This document shows positions 11,464 to 23,334 of a DNA stretch of 64,000 nt, piece after piece. Made by a program: the position numbers and the translations under genes. The notes beneath the pieces are model-generated. The model did no database searches, was not told where the DNA came from, and worked only from the letters and a program-made list of their open reading frames with translations. This DNA is from Pinus tabuliformis (lineage: Eukaryota > Streptophyta > Pinopsida > Pinales > Pinaceae), in NCBI GenBank assembly GCA_031772625.1, contig CM062820.1, forward strand, positions 1,076,943,369 through 1,077,007,368, given 5' to 3'. The number at the start of each line of letters is the position of its first letter. The first letter of the stretch is position 1.

Positions 11464-12045
11464 ATTTATTTGAAACTTAGGGATTTCTTTAGCCTTTTTC
11501 TTTTGTCTCCTTCTTCTTCTTTCTTCTTTTTCTGATTTTTCTGACTATTGCTCATCATAGAGCAATTTAAGATTGGCATTTATCAATTCAACTTGTTTGC
11601 CTAAATCATCTAGAACATCTTCATCATGTGAATACCAGGTGGTTAGATAGTTTCCTATCTGGTAGACCTGTTCTAAATCATTTGGGTTTTGTGAATTTTG
11701 TTCTAATAACGGGGCACAATCAGCTCTTGTGGATGGTTGTCTAGTATTGGATGAAGAAGTATAGAATTTTGTTTTAGGTGGCCATTTCCCTCCTTTTACA
11801 AATCTGTGATTTGAAAACTGGAATTCCTCTATGGGTGGTATATGACTAACATATGTACGAAACATATTATTTACAACAAAGAAAGGTTTTTCTTCTGGTA
11901 TGTACAATTGATTTGTAGATAGAAATGTACTAGTGGAAGAACTTGCTTCATCTAGTGAAGGAATATGATGATAAAAATATTTTCTACCACTAACAGGAGG
12001 TTGTTCATTTTCTTGAATTGCTAGTAATACATGTTTTTCTGACAT
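11464..12045 (-). other. Pararetrovirus linker region between movement and coat proteins (unit 2)
   Basis: About 166 codons are open at 11545-12045, starting MSEKHVL and containing YIPEEKPFFVVNNMFRTYVS, then an acidic segment ending in NANLKLLYDEQ that could form a short coiled coil. A lysine- and arginine-rich stretch leads to the coat-protein start at 11463. The same region occurs in unit 1 (about 21973-22473), and its end is present at 18621-18756. I do not recognise a named domain. By position it could be a virion-associated or linker segment of the polyprotein. Confidence 0.6.
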
Positions 12046-12069
12046 GACTATGGGCTGGGGTACTTTTGG

Positions 12070-12906
12070 TCAGTCTAGAAGAATTCTAACACGACCATCT
12101 GATACAAACATTCTTTTAATATTGCTTTTTGAACTGTCTGTGGATGGCAGTGATTTATATTGGATATACCAGTAATTTGGCAAAGCTTCTTTGTCATAAT
12201 GAACACCTTCTACTTGAGCATTGCTCACACCTAAAGCAACACAATCTTTTAGAACTGGTTGTCTTAGTTTAGGATGTATAGTATTTGTCAGCTGGAAAGA
12301 GGTTGGGATTAACACAGATAAATATTCACTATCTTGAACCATCTCTAGCCCTTGTACTCCCACTAAACCTTTCCAACAATCTTTTAAGTGAACATCAGAC
12401 AAACTAATGGCATAATCTGGATAGATAGTGCCATATTGACATCCCAAAGATAGATTTCCAAGTATTGTCCGATTCGGGCATGATCATATATGTTATGTAT
12501 GGTTTTGAAGACTTCTGCTATACAAGGAGTGTTGAAACCGTGACAAAATAATGGAGCTAATCCAATTCTAATTCCCCCAAAATGTAAATAGGAGAATTTC
12601 TTTTCAGCAACATATTTTTAGAATTTTTTAATTTCATCTTCAGAAAAAAAAATTGAGACCAACAATTTGTACAAATGGACTTGATATTTTTATCTTTAGT
12701 TCAACTTCTTTTAGCCAAACTTTTTTGGATAGACTAAACAAAGATGGAACATGATAAACTTCCTTAGAACTCAAAATTGGCAGGTTCCAACTTTCTGGAT
12801 CTTCAACCTTTTCATGTTCTACACTGTCAGATTCAAGAGATCTATAGTCTACTTCAGATACAAATCGTCTATCGATATTTGAGAATTATCTTAAGAAATT
12901 GGCCAT
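12070..12906 (-). pseudogene. Pararetrovirus movement protein (unit 2, fossil)
   Basis: Region of the 30K-superfamily movement protein, which in Caulimoviridae forms tubules at plasmodesmata. Visible landmarks, in order: a MANF-type start at 12906; SSKEVYHVPSLFSLSKK; the family hallmark LHFGGIRIGLAPLF; a YAISLSDVHLKDCWKGLVG segment; and LSVLIPTSFQLTN near the C-terminus. The parallel copy is at 22500-23334. It follows the leader and primer-binding site, the standard first gene position. The region is broken at a few places. Confidence 0.8.
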
Positions 12907-13053
12907 GTCGAACTTTTACAAACTATTTCAGAGATTGACTGAAGCAACTTTTATCTACACAGCAATTGTATTACAATTGCTTTTCGAAGGCTCCCTGGCT
13001 AACTTTAGACTCTATCTATACAATGTATTGTTTCCTATCAGGAATGAGCTAAG

Positions 13054-13065
13054 GATCTAATACCA
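13054..13065 (-). other. Pararetrovirus primer-binding-site remnant (tRNA-Met type)
   Basis: On the minus strand this reads TGGTATTAGATC, 10 of 12 matches to TGGTATCAGAGC, the initiator-tRNA-Met site used by Caulimoviridae for minus-strand DNA priming. It sits about 150 bases upstream of the movement-protein start, the expected place. Unit 1 shows no equivalent in the shorter leader near 23470. Confidence 0.6.
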
Positions 13066-13627
13066 AATGGAGACTGACTAACTGATAACGGAAACTGATA
13101 ACTTATGGAGACTGACTAACTGACTGGATATCACAACAAATAGTCTGAATAAAGCAAGTATAAACACAATTGATCGAAGGCTTAGTATTTGGAACTTACT
13201 TTTGATCAATTTCGAAGTCTGCTAGACAAGAAATCTGAGTGGGTTACTTATCCTCAACTGAACATGCGCACGCAACTACGACCTCTCTCCACAAGTCTTC
13301 AACAACTTCGCCTTACATTTCCAAGTTCTTTTGGATGACAGAAACTATCCTCAGACAGGTGGCCCAAAAGGCTTCGATATTAATAAAAATAAGCAAAATA
13401 CATGAGGCTTATTACAACATGAGATCTCAGAGTTCTTAGTCAAGCGATGTCTTGAGCAACTGCCGATCTCTCTTCTTATAGATCTTCCTATATAAACTAT
13501 TCAGAAAAGCCGAAAATAATTGAAGGTCCTACTAGTCTGAAAAAGAAGAAATAATTGAGGGTGCTATCGGTATAATTTTCACCGATGGTGTCTACTCAAC
13601 TTTTCTGGTACATATGTACAAAATATA
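13066..13627 (-). promoter_or_regulatory. Pararetrovirus large intergenic region with TATA-like box
   Basis: Non-coding DNA between the C-terminal extension and the primer-binding site. On the minus strand TTTATATAG (around 13488-13497) resembles the TATA box of pararetroviral pregenomic promoters and lies about 430 bases upstream of the primer-binding site. Part of the downstream leader (13089-13325) is repeated in unit 1 at 23470-23731, ending there in unrelated DNA. The promoter role is inferred from position only. Confidence 0.5.
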
Positions 13628-15222
13628 CTACCATGGTCCTGTCAGAATTCTATTTGAATCATAGTCATTATCAAAATAAAATTCTTCTGAAGAATCATGT
13701 ATTGGTCTGGACTCATTGAGCATCTTTTGGTAGTGCTGTTCAATCATCTTAGAGTACTCTTCGTCCCAATTGATATCTGTTGGGTCCTGGGCATCCGGCT
13801 GTTCGTCTTGTAAAGTAGATTCTTTTTCTTTTCCTTTTTCTTTGGCATATTTAGCTAATATTATTGTCATTTCTAATGATGCTCTTGATGACTCTCCTTG
13901 TTCTGTATTCGTCTTTATTTGGTGGAGTCCCTATTGTTGAGGTGCGTACTTGGCCAATTGTTTTCCCCACTTGGTAAGGAATGGTAAAGGGCTAATCTCG
14001 ATATCTAAGAAAGAATCTTTAAAGACATTTCTGATCGTGGGTGACCTCTGTACTACCAATTTGATACCGTTTAAAAGTTCCCATTTGAAAATTTGAAACA
14101 TATTAGTGGAACTTTCAGTTGCATGTTGAACCCATTATCTACAATTATCACTCATAAAAGATCTATTTCGCCAACCTAATTCAAAAATCACAGATGTACA
14201 GATTCTATTGGAAATCATCAGATTAATAATATGGATCACGTTGTTATTCAATTGCTTGAAATAACACTAATAGATACCAAAGATTTTTGATTGATTATGA
14301 ATTTTAATGCCTTTGGTTCTCCTTGTAAATCGTCCATTTTTTGTAGAATCTGTATCTTTTCTGTTAACCTTAGATTTCCAAATTCATTAAACCAACCAGC
14401 ATGTTGCTTAATCATTTCTTCATTGTTGCTGGTTTGAATTTCTCCGATTTGCTCATGGCTAAAAACTTGTCCAAAGGGATTTGGAATGGTACTTTCCCTT
14501 AATCTGCGACTATGATAATCCCATGGAGATGAAAAAGTTCTGAGATATTGTAAAGTTCTTTGAATGCATTGAGATACCCTTGTAGTTGGCCTTCGCCTAC
14601 AGAAGCCATATTTAATTTCTCGGTCAGGAAACCCTTCAAATATTTCATACTATAGAAAGTTGTCGTTTGGTGCATAGATTTCATCAAAACTTTGAAGAAA
14701 AGATGCTTCTAATTCTTCAAAAATATCTAGGATTTTCAGAGAAACAATGTATTTCTCTATTTCGGGCTTGAAAGAAATAGCTTCAAGATATAAAAAAATT
14801 TCTCCTGTGAAAATGCTGAGACCGAAATCTATTCCTCCAATAAGTTGATAAAAGTTTAAGACTTTTAGGATCCATATCATTTTTTCAGTATATTCACTAG
14901 ACCACAGATCTGAGAGACTTCTAAAAATTAAGTTTACTTTCATGTTAGGCAAAGGATATACCTTTACCAGTTCATCATCCAAGCCTAAAGACATACCTAC
15001 ATTCTTGGATTGCCATGCTTGGCATTTTCTGATCCAAGTGTTTCTTCTCAGTCTCATTTCCACTACTTTCTTGATTTCTTCTGCGAGATGGCTAGCATGT
15101 CCTTCAATCAATCTGAATCTATCAACAAATGTACTAAAATTGTCGTCCTGCGGTCCTTTACCTGGAATAATAAAACACGAACCTGGACACGTAAATAATG
15201 CTTTGTTCATATCCCTGGTCAA
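13628..15222 (-). pseudogene. Region of unknown function downstream of RNase H (pararetrovirus, fossil)
   Basis: About 500 codons of protein-like sequence continue after the RNase H C-terminus (its closing TRDM-type motif is at the beginning of this region). Segments visible on the minus strand include SFKPEIEKYIVSLKILDIFE (15222-14650), a helix-rich stretch near 14500-14690, LVVQRSPTIRNVF near 14040, and a charged C-terminus with INWDEEYSKMIEQHYQ at 13628-13870. No zinc knuckle or transactivator signature is recognised. Florendoviruses are known to have a protein of unknown function at this place, so a similar plan is possible. It occurs only in unit 2, because unit 1 is cut in RNase H. Broken at several points. 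Confidence 0.6.
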
Positions 15223-15229
15223 TGAATCA

Positions 15230-15510
15230 GTTAAATAATTTGAATTACCTGGGATCCACTAAACTTCAAAATCAAACTGTTGGAACCAAATCTGCCATGC
15301 AAGGATTCTTCCTTTTGCAATTTGTCTAGATATTTTGGTAGATATGAAATATTTAAAATTTCTAGAGTCTGTCCTTATTAGGAATTTTACAAGCATAAGA
15401 TATAACTCAAACCTTTGTATCCCATTGAATATATCCAATGTTTCTTTTTCTACCATGAAATAATTCTTCTGGCTGGGTGAGAATTCACCTGACACATAAG
15501 AACAAAGTCT
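15230..15510 (-). pseudogene. Pararetrovirus RNase H domain (unit 2, fossil)
   Basis: The region contains the segment GEFSPSQKNYFMVEKETLDI, a typical Caulimoviridae RNase H stretch with the catalytic-region E, then LIRTDSRNFKYF and ILAWQIWFQQFDFEV, followed by a closing IPGNSNYLTDSLTR-type motif. It follows RT directly, and the preceding LQTDASLDFWAAILFER in the RT-connection segment holds the first catalytic D. The role is to remove the RNA strand during reverse transcription. Confidence 0.75.
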
Positions 15511-16398
15511 TTATTCACCTTTCTCCCTTCGTTCAAAAAGAATGGCTGCCCAAAAATCTAAAGAAGCATCAGTTTGAAGTATAAGCAGACCATCACCTAG
15601 TGGTTGGAGTTTTGGCAATTGCTGACATTCTGCTTTCAGCTGTTTGACTACTGCTGTTGCTTCTGGTGACCATCCTTCTTTGAGATGTCTTCTGATTGGA
15701 GTTGTTTTTTCTATCAACCTTGGGATGTACTTGTGGATGTAGTTCAGGATTCCTAAAAACCTTTGAATGGTTTTTGTATCTTTTAGCTCATCTGGAAATT
15801 GGGTTAATTTAGTCAACACATGTGGTTGCATCTGAATTTCACCATTGACTACATGTATTCCCAGAAAATATATATTGTCTTGAAACAAGACCATTTTTAT
15901 TTCCGATAAAACTATGCCATGCTGTTGAAGCAACTTTAGAAAAACTTCTAAATGTTCTAGATGGGTTTTTACATCTGGACTATGAATTAAAATGTCATCA
16001 ATGTATGTTACAATGAAATCATACTTGGAAAAAATGAAATCCATTCTTCGCTGGAAGAATGCAGGGGCATTTTTCAAACCAAATGGAACAACTTTCCATT
16101 GGTAAAATCTTGTTGGACAAGTAAAAGCAGTTTTATGTCGATCCTCTTTTTCTATCTGAATTTGATAGTATCCAAACTTCATATCAAATTTGTTGAATAC
16201 TTTTTTGTGATTTATTTTTTGCATTATGGTCTCTGGCCTTGGTAATGGATAATTAAAACTCTGAGTAATTGCATTTAGAGGTTTGTAATTTATTACCATT
16301 CTAGGTTTACCTCTAACGATTTCAGAATGATTTCTTACTAGAAACGTTGAACAAGAGTAATGAGACTCACTTGGCTCGATGAGCTGCATTTCTAACAA
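15511..16398 (-). pseudogene. Pararetrovirus reverse transcriptase domain (unit 2, fossil)
   Basis: A long open stretch of 295 codons. RT motifs in order: KPRMVINYKPLNAIT, FNKFDMKFGYYQIQI (first catalytic D), FYQWKVVPFGLKNAPAFFQR, and YIDDILIHS, the YxDD active site. The connection FLGIHVVNGEIQMQPHV follows, and the segment ends in the first RNase H strand. Motif spelling (KPLNAITQSFNYPLP, PFGLKNAPAFFQRRMD) is that of Caulimoviridae rather than Metaviridae. This segment is the best phylogenetic marker in the window. The polyprotein around it is broken. Confidence 0.85.
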
Positions 16399-16428
16399 TT
16401 ATTTAATTTGTCTCTTTATTTCTTTCTC

Positions 16429-17240
16429 CTATGAAGGAGTGCAAAGTATCAATTTCCCTTTGACTCCATTATCATGCAAGATCACAATCTCTTGCATTGG
16501 ACTCTCTACTACCCAAAACTGTTGTGGATTTTCTGAACAACTTTTAAGCAGTTTGTTATGGACAATAGTTTGTTCTATAGACCAGTTGGGATCTAAACAT
16601 GCCTTTTGTTTTGATTTAGATTCTTCTCTAGATTCATATATTTGCAAGACTTCCTGCCAATCGTCAGAATCTTTTAAAAGTTTTTTGGCTCTGACTCTTT
16701 TTTGACTATTTTCATGTCTTGCTTCTGAATTTGCAATGAACAATCTAGGCACAACAATAGCCTTTTTCTTCAAATTTATAATCAGCTTGTCTTGGCTGAT
16801 TGTTACTAGAAGCATAGAATTTAAGAATGGCATTCCCATCATTAAACTAGCTGAGGGGTCATAATGTTGTATTGCAGAAATCTTAACTATACTCCCTCCA
16901 ACTTTTAACGAAATGTTATCTACATAATGAGTTAAACTCATAGATCCTCCTATGGTTTCAACACCAGTATATTCTGTAATGGTTTCCACGGAGATTTAAA
17001 CAAATATATCAATAGCTAAATTGTTCAATCCACCGATATCTATGAATGCGTCAACTGATATCCATTCACCTTTTACTTGAACTTGAACCGGGATATAGAT
17101 AAGGCTATTAGTCATGACTATCTTTTTTAATAGAGTATTTTCTTCTACTCTATTGATCTTTGGCTTAGGAAGATTGGTCGAGGCTATGGTTATTTTTTGA
17201 AATGGACAGAAAGCATTTCTTCTAGAAATGGTGAAACAGA
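16429..17240 (-). pseudogene. Pararetrovirus aspartic protease region (unit 2, fossil)
   Basis: Minus-strand sequence equivalent to the unit 1 protease: GGSMSLTHYVDNISLKVGGS, then MMGMPFLNSMLLVTISQDKL, the second half of a retropepsin-like fold, followed by a basic and acidic linker (ESREESKSKQKACLDPNW) leading into RT. The DTG-type active site is more clearly seen in unit 1. The enzyme would process the polyprotein. Confidence 0.7.
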
Positions 17241-17519
17241 TTGCTTACCTTCTTGTTCTGGCGGCTCTGACTGTGAACTTTTGACTTCATCTTCTGAAAC
17301 ACCTGTTGTTTCACTAGTGACTTCAGTATCTCTTTCTTCTTCTTGTTCACTGTAATGAAGTTCTTCTGAAAACTCATCTTCTGAATAAGTTAATCAGATG
17401 TTCATCTTTTGTACACATTCTTCTTCTTCTTCTGCATCTGATATTTCAATCAAAATATATACATCTGAAATATCATCTTCTAATTCTACTATAGACCAAT
17501 CATCTTGAAATTCTTCTAA

Positions 17520-18620
17520 ATCTATACAAGCTTTAAGTTTACTTGATGAATTATTTTGGCACTTTCGTGAAAAATGTCCTTCCTTTTTACAAATGAAACA
17601 ACAATTGTTGTTTCTTGTTTTTTATCTTTTCTTCAGATATTTATACTTTCTGAACGACTTTCCTGGATTTGAGACTCTCTTGGGTTTAAATTTACCATAC
17701 CTCTTTGTTTTGTTTTTCTTTTTGAACGGCGTCCATGGTAACATTATTTTACAAACATATGAGCTGAGTGTGATGTCATGCGCCTTCTTTTTCCAACATA
17801 AGTATTTAACTTTATCTGTAATTCTGAAAAGAAGGTCAACCCAATAAAATTGATCTAGTCTTTTGTTTTGTACATCTAGATCTTTCATAATGAGGTCTCC
17901 TAGATTGCCTGGTAACTTTGACAGAAAAGAAATTTTTTGAGCAACATCATTTGAGAGATTAGCTTTGAAAACCTCAGCCATGAAATCTTTACTGAATTGA
18001 TCAAAGTATTTTAGATCTTTTAATTCCATTAGACTAAGATCTGTTATTAGTTGCTTTTTCTCATCAACGGGTTCTGGCATGAATTGTGTTTTTAGCAATA
18101 ACTCTAATGTGGACAGTTTGGCTTCCATGACTTCTCTTCTCTCTTCTTCAGATGGTCCCATCCACCAATCATAGACTATACCAGTCATACATTTTTCTGC
18201 TAGGACCATAATGGACACATTATCCAATTTTGTTGTTATCTGCATCTGATACAGAGCACTTATCCAAATTCGGATCAATTCTCTAGGATTTGAAGAATTA
18301 TCTAAATCTAGAATGTAGCCACTTGTATTAGCAGCGTATAGATCTTCTTCAACACGTGGATGTTTATTCACTTCTTTAAGGATATGAGCCTTGTTTTTCT
18401 TATTTATGGATGGCAAGATAAAAGAAGGAAATTTGGATGTAGCTTGATCAAGGTTCATCACTCCTTTTTTTGAAACAAATGGTTTATCTATTTTATATGT
18501 TTTTTTCTTTTCACTGGTTATTTTTCCAGTGTTCTTTGAAGTGGACTATTTTGCACTGGTCACAGTTACTGCTTCTTCTGATTCTTCTTCTTCCTGATCC
18601 CAATAATTGGGTGCACTCAT
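17520..18620 (-). pseudogene. Pararetrovirus coat protein with CCHC knuckle (unit 2, fossil)
   Basis: The region starts MSAPNYWDQEEEE at 18620, an acidic N-terminus typical of caulimovirid coat proteins. It continues with KAHILKEVNKHPRVEEDLYA, IVYDWWMGPSEEER and QLITDLSLMELKDLKYFDQF, then a lysine-rich basic stretch (KKKNKTKRYGKFKPKRV) and a CCHC zinc knuckle beginning CFICKKEGHF near 17590. The order acidic end, core, basic patch, CCHC is diagnostic of the capsid that binds the pregenome. The same order appears at 20870-21972. It sits directly upstream of protease. Confidence 0.8.
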
Positions 18621-18756
18621 ATCTATTTGAAACTTAGTGATTTTTTTATTTTTTTTACTGTTGCTCATCATAGAGAAATTTAAGATTGGCATGTATCAAT
18701 TCAGCTTGTTTACCTAAATCATCTAGAACATATTCAGTATGTGAACACCAGGTCCT
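18603..18756 (-). other. Partial linker region at the junction between pararetrovirus units
   Basis: Minus-strand sequence matching the end of the linker region (compare 11464-11640), opening directly at 18756 next to RNase H sequence of unit 1. The join is at about 18750-18758, where the shared letters GGTCC and ACC are too few to fix the exact base. It marks an internal rearrangement or illegitimate joining of two viral copies, not a natural genome boundary. Confidence 0.7.
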
Positions 18757-19742
18757 TATTAAGAATATAGCTCAAACCTTTGTATCCCATTGAATATAGC
18801 TAGTGTTTCTTTTTCTGCTATGAAATAATTCTTCTGGCTGGGTGAGAATTCACCTGACGTATAAGCACAAAGTCATTATTCACCTTTCTCCCTTCGTTCA
18901 GAAAGAACAGCTGCCCAAAAATCTAAAGAAGCATCAGTTTGAAGTATAAGCAGACCATCACCTGGTGGTTAGAGTTTTGGCAATTGCTAACATTTTGCTT
19001 TCAGCTGTTTGACTGCTGCTATTGCTTCTAGTGACCATCCTTCTTTGAGATGTTTTCTGATTGGAGCTGTTTTTCTGTCAACCTTGGGATGTACTTGTGG
19101 ATGTAGTTCAGGACTCCTAAAAACCTTTGAATGGTTTTTGTGTCTTTTATCTCATCTGGAAATTGGGTTAATTTAGTCAACACATGTGGTTGCATCTAAA
19201 TTTCACCATTGACTACATGTATTCCTAGAAAATCTATATTGTCTTGAAACAAGATCATTTTTCTTTCCGACAAAACTATGCCATGTTGTTGAAGCAGCTT
19301 TAGAAAAACTTCTAAATGTTCTAGATGGGTTTTTACATATGGACTATGAATTAAAATGTAATCAATGTATGTTACAATGAAATCATACTTGGAAAAAATG
19401 AAATCCATTCTTCACTGGAAGAATGCAGGGGCATTTTTCAAACCAAATGGAACAACTTTCCATTGGTAAAATCCTGCTGGACAAGTAAAAGAAGTTTTAT
19501 GTCGGTCCTCTTTTTGTATCTGAATTTGATAGTATCCAGACTTCATATCAAATTTGCTGAATACTTTTATGTGTTGTATTTTCTGCATTATGGTCTCTGG
19601 CCTTGGTAATTGATAATTAAAACTCTGTGTAATTGGATTCAGAGGTTTTTAATTTATTACCATTATAGGTTTACCTCTGACGATTTCAGAATGATTTCTT
19701 ACCAGAAACGTTGAACAAGAGTAATGAGACTCACTTGGATCA
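18757..19742 (-). pseudogene. Pararetrovirus RT and partial RNase H (unit 1, fossil)
   Basis: Second copy of the RT region, about 7 percent different from unit 2 in regions compared by eye. The RT core around 19196-19408 aligns with the YIDD-containing segment of unit 2, and 18757-19000 aligns with the connection and the first half of RNase H. It stops abruptly at the junction near 18757. It is more decayed than the unit 2 RT, with several breaks. Confidence 0.75.
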
Positions 19743-19747
19743 ATGAG

Positions 19748-20598
19748 CTACATTTCTAACAATTCTTTAATTTGTCTCTTTATTTCTTGCTCCTCTGAAG
19801 GAGTGCAAGGAATAAGTTTCCCTTTGACTCCATTATCATGCAAAGTCACAATCTCTTGCATTGGACTCTCCACTACCCAAAACTGTTGTGGATTTTCTGA
19901 ACAACTTTTAAGCAGTCTGTTATGGATAGCAGTTTTTTTGGAGACTAGTTGGGATCTAAACATGCCTTTTGTTTTGATTTAGATTCTTCTCTAGATTCAT
20001 ATATTTGCAGGACTTCCTGCCAATCGTTAGAATCTTTTAAAAGTTTTCTGGCTCTGACTCTTCTTTGACTATTTTCATGTCTTTCTTCTGAATTTGCAAT
20101 GAACAATCTAGGCACAACAATATCCTTTTTCTTCAAATTTATAATCATCTTGTCTTGGATGATTGTTACTGGAAGCACAGAATTTAAGAATGGCATTCCC
20201 AACATTAAACTAGCTGAGGGATCATAATGTTGTATTGCAGAAATCTTGACTATACTCCCTCCAACTTTTAACGAAATGTTGTCTACATAATGAGTTAGAC
20301 TCACAGATCCTCCTATCTTTTCAGACACTAGTATATTCTGTAATGGTTTCCACAGATATTTAAACAAAGATGGCCTAGCGAAATTGTTCGATCCACCGGT
20401 ATCTATGAATGCATTAACTGATATCCATTCATTTTTTACTTGAACTTGAACCAAGATATAAATAAGGCTATTCGTCTTGACTATCTTTTTTAATAGAGTA
20501 TTTTCTTCTACTCTATTGATCTTGGGCTTAGGAAGACTGGTCGAGGCTGTGGTTCTTTTTTGAGGACAGAAAGCATTTACTTCTAGAAATGGTGACAC
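19748..20598 (-). pseudogene. Pararetrovirus aspartic protease (unit 1, fossil)
   Basis: It contains WISVNAFIDTGGSNNFARPS with the DTG-type active site, then GGSVSLTHYVDNISLKVGGS and MLGMPFLNSVLPVTI, the flap-to-second-half region of a retropepsin. An acidic and basic linker of about 60 residues with ESREESKSKQK leads to RT. This is the clearest view of the protease in the window. Upstream, toward the coat protein, lies a glutamate- and serine-rich spacer (about 20640-20870) seen also in unit 2. Confidence 0.8.
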
Positions 20599-20871
20599 AA
20601 ATTGCTTACGTTCTTGTTCTGGTGGCTCTGATTGTGAACTTTCAGCATCATCTTCTGAAACATCTGTTGTTTCACTAGTGACTTCAGTATCACTTTCTTC
20701 TTCTTGTTCACTGTAATGGAGTTCTTATGAAAACTCATCTTCTAAACAAGAGAAGCAGACATTCATCTTTTGTACACATTCTTCTTCTTCTTTTGCATCT
20801 GATATTTCAGTCAAAATATATACATATGAAATATCATCTTCTGATTCTACTATAGACCAATCATCTTGAAA

Positions 20872-21972
20872 TTATTCTAAATATATAAAAGCTTTAATTT
20901 TACTTGATGAATTATTTGGGTACTTTCGTGCAAAATGCCCTTCCCTTTTACAAATGAAACAACAATTGTTGTTTCTTGGTTTTGATATTTTCTTCAAAAA
21001 TTTATACTTTCTAAACAGCTTTCTTGGATTTGAGACTCTCTTCAATTTAAATTTACCATACCTCTTTGTTTTCTTTTTATTTTTGAACGACGTCCATGGT
21101 AACATGATTTTACAAACATCTGAGCTAGGTGTGATGTCATTTGCCTTCTTTTTCCAACACAAGTATTTAACTTTCTCTGTAATTCTGAAAAGAAGGTCAA
21201 ACCAATAAACTTGATCTAGTCTTTTGTTCTGTACATCTAGATCTTTCATAATGAGGTCTCCTGGATTGTCTGGTAACTTTGACAAAAAAGAATTTTTAGA
21301 GCAACATCATTGGTGAGATTAGCTTTGAAAACCTTAGCCATGAAATCTTTACTGAATTGATCAAAGTACTTTAGATCTTTTAATTCCATTCGACTAAGAT
21401 CTGTTATCAATTACTTTTTCTCATCAACGGGTTCTGGCACAAATTGTGTTTTTAGAAATAACTCTAATGTGGACAGTCCGGCTTCCATGACGACTCTTCT
21501 CTCTTCTTCAGATGGTCCCATCCAACAATCATAGACTATACCAATCATATGTTTTTCTGCTAGGACAATAATGGATACATTATCCAATTTTGTTGTTATC
21601 TGCATCTAATACAGAGCACCTATCCAAATTCGGATTGATTCTCTAGGATTTGAAGAATTATCTAAATCTAGAATGTAGCCACTTGTATTAGAAACATACA
21701 GATCTTCTTCAACACGTGGATATTTATTCACTTCTTTAAGGATATGAGCCTTGTTCTGGTTATTTATGGATGGCAAGATAAATGAAGGAAATTTGGATGC
21801 AGCTTGATCAAGGGTCATTACTTCTTTTTTTTAAACAAATGGTTTATCTGTTTTATATGTTTCTTTCTTTTCACTGTTATTTTTCTGGTGTTCTTTGAAG
21901 TGGACTCTTCTGCACTAGTTGTAGTTACTACTTCTTCTGATTCTTCTTCTTCCTGATCCCAATAATTAGGTG
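20872..21972 (-). pseudogene. Pararetrovirus coat protein (unit 1, fossil)
   Basis: Same architecture as at 17520-18620: an acidic start MSAPNYWDQEEEE, a capsid core with VYDCWMGPSEEERRVVMEAG, a basic stretch ending KRVSNPRKLFRKYKFLKK, and a CCHC-type segment CFICKREGHFARK. Compared by eye over about 230 bases, it differs from unit 2 at roughly 7 percent of positions, so the two units are not a recent duplication. The region is broken. Confidence 0.8.
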
Positions 21973-22473
21973 CACTCATATCTATTCATCCTGTTTAATA
22001 TTGGCATTTATCAATTCATCCTGTTTGCCTAAATCATGTAGAACATCTTCAGCATGTGAACACCAGGTGGTTAGATAGTTTCCTATCTGGTAGACCTATT
22101 CTAAATCATTTGGGTTTTGTGAATTTTGTTCTAATAACAAGGCACAATCAGCTCTTGTGGATGGCTGTCTAGTATTGGATGAAGAAGTACATAATTTTGT
22201 TTTAGGTGGACATTTCCCTCCTTTTACAAATCAGAAATTTGCAAACTGGAATTCCTCTACGGGTGGTATATGACTAACATATGTACGAAACATCTTATTT
22301 ACAGCAAAGAAAGGTTTTTCTTCTGGTATGTACAATTGATTTATAGACAGTAGTGTATTAGTGGAAGAACTTGCGTCTTCTAGTGAAGGAATATGACAAT
22401 AAAAATATTTTCTACCACTAACAAGAGGTTCTTCATTTTCTTGAATTGCTGGTAATACATGTTTTTCTGACAT
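21973..22473 (-). other. Pararetrovirus linker region (unit 1)
   Basis: Parallel to 11464-12045, with MSEKHVLPAIQENEEPLVSG at its beginning and the YIPEEKPFF and AVNKMFRTYVSHIP segments. It lies between movement protein and coat protein. No domain is recognised. The shared presence in three places shows that it is an integral part of this virus genome. Confidence 0.6.
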
Positions 22474-22497
22474 GACTATGGGCTGGGGTACTTTTGG

Positions 22498-23334
22498 TTA
22501 GTCTGGAAGAATTATAACACGACCATCTGATACAGACATTCTTTTAATATTTCTTTTTGAACTGTTTGTGGATGCCAGTGGTTTATATTGGATATACCTG
22601 TCATTTGTCAAAGCTTCTTTGTCATAATGAACACCTTCTACTTGAGCATTTCTCACACCTACAACAACACAATCTTTTAGAACTAGCTGTCTTAGTTTAG
22701 GATGTAAAGTATTTGTCAGCTGGAAAGAGGTTTGGATTAACACAGATAAATATTCACTATCTTGAACCATCTCTAGCCCTTGTACTCCCACTAAAGCTTT
22801 CCAACAATCTTTTAAGTGAACATCAGACAAACTAATGGCATAATCTGGATAGATAGTGCCATATTGACATCTTGAAGATAGATTTCCAAGTATTGTTCTG
22901 ATCCGAGCATGATCATATATGTTATGTCTGCTGTCGAAGACTTCTGTTATACAAGGAGTGTTGAGACCGTGCCGAAATAATGGAGCTAATCCAATTCTAA
23001 TTCCCCCAAAATGTAAATAGGAGAATTTCTTTTCAGCAACATATTTTTAGAATTTTTTAATTTCATCTTCAGAAAACAAATTGAGACCAACAATTTGTAC
23101 AGATGGACCTGATATTTTTATGTTTAGTTCAACTTCTTTTAGCCAAGCTTTTTTGGATATACTAAACAAAGATGGAACAGGATAAACTTCCTTAGAACTC
23201 AAAATTGGCGGGTTCCAACTTTCTGGATCTTCAACCTTTTCATGTTCTACACTGTTAGATTCAAGAGATCTACAGTCTACTACAAATACAGATCGTTTAT
23301 CGATATTTAAGAATGATCTTAAGAAATTGGCCAT
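22498..23334 (-). pseudogene. Pararetrovirus movement protein (unit 1, fossil)
   Basis: It begins MANFLRSFLNIDKRSVFVVD at 23334 and contains SSKEVYPVPSLFSISKKAWL, then LHFGGIRIGLAPLF near 22990, then DVHLKDCWKALVGVQGLEMV and LSVLIQTSFQLTNTLH. The LHFG-x-IRIG element and the spacing match the 30K-superfamily movement proteins of Caulimoviridae. The first 95 codons are open. The region as a whole has a few breaks. Confidence 0.82.
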
